Origin: Yamagishiella unicocca
Taxonomy: Eukaryota > Chlorophyta > Chlorophyceae > Chlamydomonadales > Volvocaceae
DNA length: 64,000 bases
Direction: 5' to 3'
Assembly (NCBI GenBank): GCA_003116995.1
Contig: BDSL01000191.1
Location: 20,730-84,729, forward strand
Of this stretch, positions 55,338-64,000 are shown one piece after another. The position numbers were made by a program, and so were the translations under genes. Below the pieces are notes generated by a model. That model had not been told where the DNA came from, did not search any database, and was given only the letters and a program-made list of their open reading frames with translations. The number at the start of each line of letters is the position of its first letter. Within the stretch, counting starts at the first letter, position 1.

Positions 55338-56045
55338 GTGACCGCCTTCTCCTCCGAAGCCTTTCAGGTTCTGCTGCCGGCCGCTCTACTTGAGCTGCCC
55401 GTTTTTGCCCCGGTGCCCACTCCTGCCGCCGCTGCAGGTACGACAAGGAGCAGGGCCAGGGGGCGCTGCGTGAGGCGGTGCCGGCCACTTGTACACGGGC
55501 CTGCCCGGGCCGGGATCGCCCTCCCTGGAGCCGGCCTCAAACCTGCATTAGGACCCGGCTCCGGGGCCAGGCCTCTGCCGGCGAAGTCGCCGGCAGCGGT
55601 GGCGGCGGCAGCACGGACGGAGCAGGCTGAGCGGGACCCAGAAGGGGTAGAAGGCCGGGACGGGCCGCTCAGGAACGGGACGATTGCTGCGCTGGATGAG
55701 CTGCAGCAGCACTACCACCAATGCAGCAGCGCTGAGGCCGATGCCGCGCTCGCTGGGCCTGCCAAGGAAGGCGAGCGTGAGCTGGAGGGGGGGAGCGCAG
55801 CGGCGAGGCTGGCGCAGACGGTGGTGATGACATCAGCGCAAACATGGCAGCGAGAGGGGCCGGCAGGAGGACGGCAAGCGGGGCGCGCGCCTCTTGTCGT
55901 TCCTCCCGTCTTGACCTCCAGGATTGTGCCGTCAACCGTTGGGTGGTGGCGGGGTTCGGGGCCCTCCTTCGGGGCTTTGCAGCGTTGGGGCTTCCCCGGA
56001 AGGGTTGGGCCGCTGTGCAGCCTCGGCACCCCTTGTCGTGGGTAG
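55338..56045 (+). CDS. Hypothetical ORF
   Basis: A 235-codon ORF. The stretch near 55640-55900 (IAALDELQQHYHQCSSAEAD, then ALAGPAKEGERELEGGSAAA) looks like a charged helix; the rest is Arg/Pro-rich. An exon starting at an acceptor near 55437 in another frame (YDKEQGQGALREAVPA) is an alternative. It could continue the upstream gene past a misread stop, but the TGA at 55228 is well placed. Confidence 0.3.
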   Translation: MTAFSSEAFQVLLPAALLELPVFAPVPTPAAAAGTTRSRARGRCVRRCRPLVHGPARAGIALPGAGLKPALGPGSGARPLPAKSPAAVAAAARTEQAERDPEGVEGRDGPLRNGTIAALDELQQHYHQCSSAEADAALAGPAKEGERELEGGSAAARLAQTVVMTSAQTWQREGPAGGRQAGRAPLVVPPVLTSRIVPSTVGWWRGSGPSFGALQRWGFPGRVGPLCSLGTPCRG

Positions 56046-57469
56046 TTTCTGATCGCCTCGTGCGTGAGGGGGGCGGGCGACATGAGTGTGGGGTCGTAAT
56101 CGGCACCTGCTGGGTGGTGAAAGATTTTCTCCTCCTTCTCGTCCCCTGGTGGACGTGTCCTGCTCGGGTCTTGTGTTTTCTGGGATTATGGGTGGGCAGT
56201 TGTTCTGGTTGCATCGTGGCGGCGCTCCACTGGTTCTCCGTTTGCGGGATGCGGGTCTGCTAGGTGTGTTGGTGGTCGATTGCTGATAGGGGAGTCATCA
56301 ACGCAGTTTCCCCTGGGGTGCTGACTGCTGCTGTTTTTTACTCTAGACTGTTGACTGGTGTCTTAGTGGTTTGCCATTCATGCGGTGCGGCTGGATTCCT
56401 GCCTCTTTCGTCTCCTTCATTGTGCGGCGATGTGCCCGGTGGTGTGAAGCCGATAGGAGTTGCCTAACTTTCGTCAGTGTACATGGCGCTTGCAGCCTTG
56501 CACCACACCTGGTCCAGGCAGGCGAGGAAGGTAACATAATCATTATCCAAGGGTCTTGACTCCGATAGGTTGGGTCATGTGGTCGCTTCACTCCCAATTT
56601 AAAGCCGAGGGATGGCTGCAGTAACTGTTCAGTGGGCCCCAGACCATAAGGTAGAGCCATCGGGCGCATCGGCTGACAAACTGAAAGAGACGCACGAAGA
56701 AGATAGCAGCGGCACCTACCACCCAGATATGATGCACCGCCACCGCCACATAGAGACACCACCGCCCCCCGCACATGGGAGTTGGGAACCCCCTCATCCG
56801 TGAACCGCCACCACCCCTCCTTGTAGAAGTTGCACAAGTCCTAACGCATCCCCTGCCACAGCCGCCGGAACGCGCCTTGCAGTGCAGACATTACCAAGTG
56901 TAGGTTGGAGGCCACCCCTGCCCGTCCTCCCAGCGTCTCTCGGACAAACAGGTCATGCGCGGCCGCGTGAACCGCCACCCTTTCAAACAGTTACATAAGC
57001 GCCGCCACTCGCACTGACATACTCCAAACCGGAACAGGCGGCCCACCCTCAAGCCGCCACCCGATGGCTGGCTTCGCTCTCGTTGTGATCCTGTTTCGTC
57101 TTACTTTCGATACGTGCCTGCTCATTGCTTGACTGGCTGGCTGAGAGGCTGGTTGACTGGCTGGCGTGCTGATTGACTGCCGTGGTGTCGTACACGCCTC
57201 AGCCGCGCTGCCGCTGCGCCGCCGCACGATAATCCACGTACACCTACGTCCTATGGAAGGCAGGTGGCAGCGGCGGCAGGGGGGCGAAAACACAACTTGG
57301 CACCCGTAGTACGCCAAGGAAACGAAATGCGGTGAGGGGACCGCCCAGTTGGCGTGCCTAAACCAAACCCTTGCAGCGGCAGCGATCCCATTGTCGTACA
57401 GCAGTCCAAGCAGCGCCTCAGCCGCGCTGCCGCTGCGCCGCCGCAGGCGCACGCATACGATCCCGCCCT
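56046..57469. other. Gene-poor stretch
   Basis: 56100-56470 is T/G-rich and A-poor on the plus strand. One copy of the dispersed motif lies at 56630-56644 (minus). A 31-bp direct repeat GCCTCAGCCGCGCTGCCGCT..GCCGCCGCA occurs at about 57196 and 57416. (GACTGGCTGG)-type units lie near 57132-57166. No gene supported. Confidence 0.4.
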
Positions 57470-59985
57470 CCCCGCCCTACCACGATCGCGCCCTCCCCGC
57501 CCTACCACGATCCCGCCCTCCCTGCCCTACCACGATCCCGCCCTCCCTCGAGCCCTACCAAGAGCGAGGGCCCCCGCTCGCTGCTGGCTTCCAAGTGTTG
57601 CGCCAGCACCCTACCCGTTGCAGCTAGGTAGCCCTCACGGCGGTTGAAGATGACGTGGGCCTGGTCTGCTGCGGGGTCCGGGGACATATGGGGAAGGTCG
57701 GCACTAGCATCACAACCGTCTTGCAAGTCGTCGCAACCGCTGCTAGCTGATGACGCCAGGTCTGTCCCGTGGTGCCACGCCCCACGGCCCAATGCCATGG
57801 TCCTACCGCAACGATGCGTGACGTGTGTATGTAAACGTTGAGCCCGACAGGGTGATCTAGGCTGCACGTATGGGTATGTATTATGTGCCGTACGCTTCGC
57901 ACCAAGCCGTTCCAGGCATTGCAGAAGCGGGATGCACCTACGTCCCCGGACCGCCCGGTTGTCCCGGGACTGCCCGGCGTCCTCACGAATCTCCATCCCG
58001 ACCGATCAATGTTCCAGAGTAAATGGCGTTGATAAACACCGTCATCCTGTTGTGGAGTCTGGGTCCTTCCCACCTGATTTCCACCTGGCGCTTGCCCAGT
58101 CGGACCTTGCAACTCACGACAATCCTGGTCCCAACTCATTTGTATCGACCACGATGCTGCCCTTAGATCTGCCAGCTGCACGGTGGCACCACGTAAGGAC
58201 CGACTCACGCGACAGCTGAAGGGTGTCCCACGTGCTGCTTCATTCGGACCACATAGCCCACACTCAACTGCGCCTCAAAGCTGGCGAAAGCGTTTGATAG
58301 GGTACGCCACGCGCTAGCATACCATGCCCATCCTCCGCCTCACCTCATAGCTCCAGTAGCTGTGAGTCCACAATCCAGTCGCCGCTCCCACCGACCCCAG
58401 CGTCCCTGCAACCTGCTTGCACAGGGAATGTCAAGGCCCATGCATGGCAGCAGTTTGGAGGGACGGGTTCGCACACACGTCCGCCTAACGTTCGGTGGCC
58501 CCCGATTTCTTCCGACCAGGACCACAGCTCAGCGCAGCGGCCCAAAGCGAGCAACTGCCCCCTGGTGCACCGTTGCTGCATGATATCCCGTCACGGCTGC
58601 TAGGTGCCACGCTCCGTCGCACCGCTACTCATCTGCTTGCTTCGCTTCCCCAAGCTCTCTGTGGGGCATGTGATCAGTGTACACACAGGTTCGACCCACC
58701 TCCAACGCAGCGTGACAGCCTGGCGAAGCAAGGCATGTCGGCACCATTGTGTGTAAGCTTTTAATCCATTGGCAGAACATATTTTATTCATTAGCAGCAC
58801 ATGGCTGGACGCTGCCTGTGCCTGGGGAACTAGACTTGATCCTGTCTAATCGCTTGTTGTGAAGAGCACTGAAAACTCCTGCTGAAGAAAATGAATGCGA
58901 CAAACGATATAATATATCAGCGGTACTAGGTGATGCGTCCACAGCACCTTCAAGCTCGCCAGCTTGACGTTGACTGCGCCTAGTATGCTCTTATTGTCCA
59001 AAAGGAAGATAAAAATAAATGGATGACAATTCCGTTCACATGCACATCATATGCCGTCATAGAGCTCAACGTCCGGGATAAGTCTAGCTGGCGTACCCAA
59101 TGCCGTACCAAGAACTCGTGCCGTCATGAATCCGGATGAGCACCGACAGCAGGTTTAGGGACTGAGGTACCAGGCCCGCTCTGTACCCAACACCGACGTA
59201 TGATTTCCCTCTCTGCGAGGCGTGCAGCCCGTGCGAGGCGTGCAGCCCGTGCTCATACGCTTCACCCAGGGTGCTCCCCTGATGTCACCGTCACTGTCAC
59301 TATATGGTGCGGAACCCGCCAGCCCGCGCTCGGGGCGGGCTGGGTGGCAGCATTTGACGGGACTGGCAGCCGGTGACAGGCGATCAAAAGCATCAGATAC
59401 TGAAATGCTTGGCAACAAGCACACACACGTGCGTGCGCAACACCAGTGACAGCACACGTATGGAATCTCGTCGCGCCGACCCCGAGGTCGTCTTTCACTA
59501 CTTATCTGAGTAGAGTTTACGGCAAGCAAGCTGCGACCTACCCCCAACCAATACCCAGCAGCAAACCGCGCCCCGCAACCAAAACCACGACTACTTGCGA
59601 CCGATGCCGTACGCTCGGGAATCCTCAGGTTGCGTGCTGGCGCAAACCCGTCCTTTCTCCACCATCGCCCTGTCTCGCTCCGGTCCGCTTTCGGCCCTCC
59701 CGGCTGCCCACTCCCAAATCCTTTTTACTTGTCGTCCAAGTGCCGACCCACGGGTTGGCCCTCACTTCCCCACGCGTCGCGGCAGCTGCACCAGGCTGTT
59801 GTACTGGGGCCGGAACATGCTGCGGACGATGAGGCCCAACGGGACCTGCTCACCTCCCGATGACGTCAGCGCCTCCCGCGCGGTGCCGTGCACCAGGTGG
59901 CTCCAGCCGTGCGCGCCGACGCCGGCTGCCAGCGCCACCCGGGCGCTGATGGAGCGGGTGGCCTCCAGCCGGGAGTACGTCAGGG
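57470..59985. repeat. Segmental duplication block R1, copy c
   Basis: Homologous to copies a and b throughout but more diverged. A stretch at about 59133-59545 is absent from both other copies. Tandem CCCTACCACGATCGCGCCCT units lie at its start (57470-57560). It leads into the intact terminal exon of the gene family. Confidence 0.85.
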
Positions 59986-61375
59986 CTGGAGCGAGGGTGA
60001 AGAGGGAATCCGTGTGTGGGCGGCGGAAGGGGAGCTACATAAAAGAACCGTTGATTCGACATGGGAATTGTGGCGGGTGCATAGCCTTTGGAGTTTGGAC
60101 ACCTGGACGGGCGCGCGTGCTAGGGTGGGCGGCCACAAAAACGAATGCGACGACGTCTTGCCAGCCGCTCCTGCCTGTCCACGTGGCTCCCCCCTGATGC
60201 TAATGGTGGTCAGCTAGGATACGACCTTTCTTCCTCACAGGGCTTCGCGCTGAACACGGCGCGGCTTCGGCCGACGAGCGCCCCCACGCTGTACGCGCAG
60301 GTGGGCTCCACCGCAATACCCCGGGGAGCAGGAGCTGCAGACCACCTTGCAAACCGTGAGTAACCCTGAACACCATTTGGGGTTTTGCTTCTGTGCTTTC
60401 CTCCAATTCTCCTCCTCTATGCACCCAGGCTATCGTCATCGCAAGGAAGAAGGCGAAGGAGTTGGAAAAGAAGGCCAAAGCCATCGAAAAGGGGAAGACG
60501 GACAAGGCAAAGGGTGGCCCCAAGCCCAAAAAGGCGCCCCCTTTCGAGGCCATGACGAATTTCCCATTCGCTTCTTATGGAGTTGCGAATTGGAAGTTGG
60601 CGGTCAAGAAAGGTCGGAAGAAGAAGGTCGGAAAGGTCGGTGCAGTGAAAAAGAAGGACTAGTGGGCTATAGTGTGGAGTGCAAATCAGAGAACTGGGAG
60701 GGGGTGGTAGTGAGAAGACCCGGTGACACGAGGGGAGGGGGTGGTTACAGAAAACGGGCGGGGAGGGCGTGTGTGTGGGTTCGAGGGAAACCCGTGTGTG
60801 TGTGGGGGGGGCGGATACAGATAGGAAGCGGGGAGGGGGTGGGGGTGGGGGCGGCTGCTGACGGTTAATTTCGAGTTGCGCCGCGACACTGCTGCGCACT
60901 GTGTCCATCACTTGTGCCGCATTCCGGCTGGGGCTGGCAGCGCAACTCCTCCATGGGTTGACCCAATCCAAACACAACGGAGGCTACGTGCACGTGCACG
61001 GACTTCCACGGACAGCGCACGTACCCCCTCACGAGCCGCCGACCCCAACCTCATCCATCGAGCCCGCCCGTGTCCCACCCCCCCTGCCCTGTCGATGTGT
61101 GGTTTTCCTCGCTGCCACCCTGGCCCTCCTCCGCCTCTCACCCTGCACACCCGCTCCTTCCCTGGCCCTCCCAACCCTCCGTGGCCCCCTCTCCCTACCC
61201 CCCCCCCCGGCGCCTGCCTCACCCTGGCGCAGGCTGTCCTCCCCAATCATGTCGGGTAGCGCCTCCGCCACCGCCACCAGCATCTCCTCCATCTTGAGCG
61301 TAGGGTTGCTCATCGGCGGAGATGAAGGGGCGCTGCTGCGGGTCACCTCCTTGCCATTCCCCACCCACCCACCAC
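59762..61375 (-). CDS. Unidentified R1 gene family, copy c (3' part; best-preserved copy)
   Basis: Two exons join in phase: about 61375-61223 (APSSPPMSNPTLKMEEMLVA, then VAEALPDMIGEDSLRQ, donor G|GTGAGG) and 59985-59762 (LTYSRLEATRSISARVALAA, GVGAHGWSHLVHGTAREALT, then QVPLGLIVRSMFRPQYNSLV, TGA). The second exon has a moderately hydrophobic, possibly membrane-associated helix. I recognise no family. Further upstream, about 61435-61390 reads RFACREESDDGQLLEVV, also present at 52.06 kb, so the gene extends to the right; that splice is unclear. The intron between the two exons holds a plus-strand gene (60393-60662) in DNA that copy a lacks. Copies a and b are broken. Confidence 0.5.
60036..60700 (+). 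other. Insertion in the intron of the R1 gene, absent from copy a
   Basis: In copy a the sequence runs GGCATAAGGGGAGGGGGTGG uninterrupted (34430-34449). In copy c AAGGGGAG (60035) and GGGGTGGTAG (60701) are separated by about 665 bases, with GGGAG or GGAG at both edges. The inserted DNA carries a lysine-rich coding exon on the plus strand. Confidence 0.65.
60303..60662 (+). CDS. Small lysine-rich protein, nested in an intron on the opposite strand
   Basis: The terminal exon 60430-60662 starts after TGCACCCAG and encodes AIVIARKKAKELEKKAKAIE, then KAKGGPKPKKAPPFEAMTNF, PFASYGVANWKLAVKKGRKK and KD, with stop TAG. A preceding exon at about 60303-60357 (PQYPGEQELQTTLQT, donor ACC|GTGAGT) joins in phase 0. 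The start codon is not found. The protein is very basic, with a helical N-terminal part; nucleic acid or ribosome binding would fit, but I recognise no family. It lies wholly within DNA inserted relative to the paralogous intron. Confidence 0.5.
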
Positions 61376-61599
61376 CTCCAGAAGCTGACCGTCGTCCGAC
61401 TCCTCCCTGCAGGCGAAGCGGGGCGAGGCGGCGGCGGTGGCGGCAGCGGAGGCGATGGACACTCCTAGCGTGCATCCTGCCGTTGGCCGGACTGCTCATT
61501 ACTCAGTCCGAAGGTAACCAGCAGCAACGCGGACTACCTTCTCTGTATCCGTCCAGGTCACCTAGGGCCAACGTGCCCATCACGCTTGCACATGTTCAC

Positions 61600-62282
61600 G
61601 CAGTGGCACAGCCCCGCCGTGCGCTCTGCACCAAACTAGCAGAAGTGGGACTGCCCGTTCGTCCTGGGACTGCTCGGCGCCCTCACGGATCTCAATCCCC
61701 GAACAATGTGTGAAAAGGAAATGGCGTTGATAAACATCGTCATCCTGTTTGAAGTCTGGTTCCCCTCCCACCTTACGTCCACCTGGCTCGTGCCCATGCA
61801 ACTCACGACGCCCAACCCAAGCAACACCCAGCAGCCAACTACTGCGCCCCGCAACCAACACCACAACTTGCAACCGCTGCCGTACGCAACACCTCAGCTG
61901 CAGTCCTCCAGAATCCATGCCGCGCCATCGGCGCCCATTTAAGAACCTCCCAACAGCCGAACTACCGAGTACCAACGCGCACGGCGTTCCCACAACCCGT
62001 ACCACCTGCCCTCTTTCCGCAGCGCCACCAGCGCTAGAAGCCAAGCAAGTCCCGCATACAGCAGGCGCCTCTGCTGGCAAGCTTATGCAAGCAATGTCCA
62101 AAGCCACTGAGCGCGTGGAAGGTCCAGTGTCCTGCACTGCGCTTGCGACCTTCCATCCCCCCCCGCGGTCCACCATGGCGGCTGCCAGCCTGGTGAGGCG
62201 GCCAAGGTGACACGGCGACTAGCCTGCTGACGAAGACGCGGCCAGGGCAAATACGCGACCCAGCTGATGTTTTGAAGCTGAT
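61600..62282. repeat. Fragment of block R1 and spacer before R2 copy 2
   Basis: 61620-61900 matches the 57890-58110 part of R1 (GGACTGC(C)CGGCG..CTCAC..GGCGTTGATAAACA) and then jumps to the later R1 sequence CCAACCAACAC..CAACTTGC, so it is an internally deleted copy. 61900-62282 has no gene. Confidence 0.6.
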
Positions 62283-64000
62283 GTTTTGAGGATACGATGC
62301 TGCACGGGGGGCTCGACCTGCCGTGCAATCCCCTCGCTCGGTTCGTCCTCGCCCCTCCCAGCACCCCCAACTCCCAGGTTTCCTCGCTGCCCCGCAGTCC
62401 CCACCTGCGGCTTCTTGTTTTCCAAGGCAAGGCGGCGCCAGCCCGGCTCCAAGGCCCACGCGCTGGGTGTACAAGCCCAAAGCCCAGTAATTAGCGACGC
62501 ATTTACATATCGCATATTTTGCCGCAACGCCTCTCCCCCAGCAAGATAGCCTGCATGTCGTGAAGATGGTATCCTTATTGGCCGGACTTTGCCAAGGCGC
62601 AGATCCCAGGCACATGAACGTCATCATCCGCACAGCCAATGAACAAGGGTGAACCAGAGGCCGAAAACTACCCATCGTAACGCTTCAGGGTTTGAGGGCC
62701 CTCACGAGCTGTGCCTGCATAGTTCTAATTCAAAGCAAAAACTTCGAAAGTGTGTGTATGGCCATACACTTAAGTGCGCAGTTTGGCCATGAGTATGTCG
62801 CAGGGCTTTTGGCCGGCTCATAGATAGCTCCAGAACCTCGTTTAAAACACAGGGATTGCACACCCTCTCACAGGGACAGCCTCTCTCTATACAGATGTAA
62901 TGTAAACCATAATGTAGGCAAACTGTGCGTCTTGCTGTTCTTTGGCATCTTGGTGTTTGGAAAGATAAGCGCTCCACGGTGGCCGAAGCAGCTGCCTGCT
63001 CCTATCTTTGTAACAACTAACGGACGTTGGCTGCATCCAATGCTCGCCTTCCTTGCAAACCTGCCGTCGGAACGCAACGACGCCACAACAGAGCGTACGA
63101 AAATGAAAGCCGCAGGTGTGCAAACGCAGGTGAGTCGTTGTGACATAAGGTCTTCCCCGTCGTTATCCGTAGCGAAGCAGAGGTAGCGTTCTCCCTAACC
63201 TTGTGCATTAACTCGGCATGCCCATGTGGTGCCTCTTGAGTAATGTTGACCGCAATTAATAGAGGCACGTACGCTTGCATAATATCTATGTGCGCGCAAA
63301 GCGCCACAGTTTACCCCTGTCTGCCCTCCGCTTTCTTCTGCAGGCCAGCGGCTGGCCATGGCCCTGGCGTTGCGGCAGCTGCTGGTGAGCTTGCTTGCTG
63401 CTGTCGCGTCTCCCTGGCTTGTTGGGGGCATATCACTTGCACTGGGGCTAGCCAGCTGTATGGTTCGGGCCGTCTTTTTCGGCCACGCAGCTGCGGGCTG
63501 TGCGGTCGGGTTGCTTGCCGCGTTGTCAGTAGGGGCTGCCTGGGTGCTGTGTTGCGGAGGGGTCGTTGCATTGCGCATTCGTGTTGGTAATTCTCTGCAC
63601 ACTCTCACTCCCCTGACGTCTAGGTGGTGGTGCGGGCGGCGTGGTGGCCTGTGGCTGAGCAGAGCTGGAGTGACATCCCGTATGAGGCAGTTGATTGGTA
63701 AGCGTGCAGCGCCTGTATCATTCAGCATACAGCTGCAGCATGGTAGACAGCATGCAGCACAAGCATGGTGGCCCTAGCGCCTGTGGGGAAGCCAGGAGGC
63801 ATCATGCTGTCGGGGCTGCTGACCCAGAAACACCTAGCACCGGTTGCTTAGTGCTGCCCACTGTCAGGCCGCCGGAGTTTTTGACCCAGGAGCACCTTTC
63901 CTGGCGTAGCTGATGCGGCCGGGGCCCAAGCAAGCGCACATGCCCTAGCGACATGTCCGCATCTTGGCGTCGTCAACAATCCTGGCCCACCGCTGCTCCA
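62283..64000. repeat. Segmental duplication block R2, copy 2 (runs off the window)
   Basis: Collinear with 35361-36881. Relative to copy 1 it has an extra stretch of about 95 bases at 63865-63957 within the intron of the SMP-like gene. Confidence 0.9.
63344..64000 (+). CDS. SMP-domain-like membrane protein, copy 2, partial and frame-disrupted
   Basis: Exon 63344-63697 keeps one frame through the whole hydrophobic region (MALALRQLLVSLLAAVASPW, then SLALGLASCMVRAVFFGHAA and GLLAALSVGAAWVLCC), where copy 1 has lost two bases. Just before the exon end it has two extra bases (GGCCTGTGGCTGAGC against GGCCTGGTGGCCC), so the conserved WRDPPYEAVDW of copy 1 is lost. It also lacks one base at the exon start (GCCAGCGG against GCGCAGCGG). 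The downstream exon lies beyond the window. Each copy is intact where the other is broken. Confidence 0.4.

Overview
This window looks like nuclear DNA of a green alga of the order Chlamydomonadales (Chlamydomonas/Volvox relatives). It is GC-rich, and the genes are split into short exons with GT..AG introns of about 100-1,200 bases. TGTAA poly(A) signals follow several genes. A short tract of CCCTAAAA-type repeats (30898-30924) matches the telomere repeat known from Chlamydomonas. One secreted protein pairs an EGF-like module with a proline/serine-rich tail, as in the algal extracellular matrix. There are no operons and nothing bacterial. All exon models were made by hand from splice signals and reading phase.

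The left third (1-25 kb) holds most of the recognisable single-copy genes. These are a partial coiled-coil protein (1-2084, minus), RNA polymerase II subunit RPB7 (2706-5727, plus, complete in six exons), an F-box/LRR-type protein (7651-10710, plus, four exons), a tocopherol-cyclase-family protein (15643-18068, minus, four exons), a damaged-looking gene of the CPSF160/DDB1/SF3B3 family (about 19290-22115, minus) and a small secreted EGF-like/proline-rich protein (23846-24940, minus, three exons). Between the second and third lies a 3.3-kb retroelement (11859-15139) with the split direct repeats of PAT-like DIRS (tyrosine-recombinase) retrotransposons. It keeps a gag-like ORF and a DNA N6-adenine-methyltransferase-like ORF; reverse transcriptase and recombinase are not seen, and a 241-bp tandem array sits between the two ORFs.

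The middle (25-47 kb) is mostly repeats. It has a kilobase of unusual AT-richer DNA built from GTAA/TTAC/TTAAG words, a tandem repeat near 29.5-30 kb, and a 322-bp foldback whose loop carries the telomere-like repeats. A tRNA-headed SINE with a 15-bp target-site duplication follows, and its empty site is present in a paralogous copy at 48.2 kb. A 233-bp satellite fills 43.9-46.3 kb.

The right half (32-64 kb) is built from segmental duplications. Block R1 occurs at about 32.07-34.45, 47.69-49.86 and 57.47-59.99 kb, with a fragment at 61.6 kb. Block R2 occurs at 35.36-36.88 and 62.28-64.0 kb. R1 carries the terminal exon of an unidentified gene family. R2 carries the start of a membrane-anchored protein resembling SMP/extended-synaptotagmin lipid-transfer proteins. 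The copies differ by insertions, exon loss and frameshifts, so much of this half is likely to be decaying paralogues. A copy of the last intron and exon of the tocopherol-cyclase-like gene lies at about 50.1-50.6 kb.
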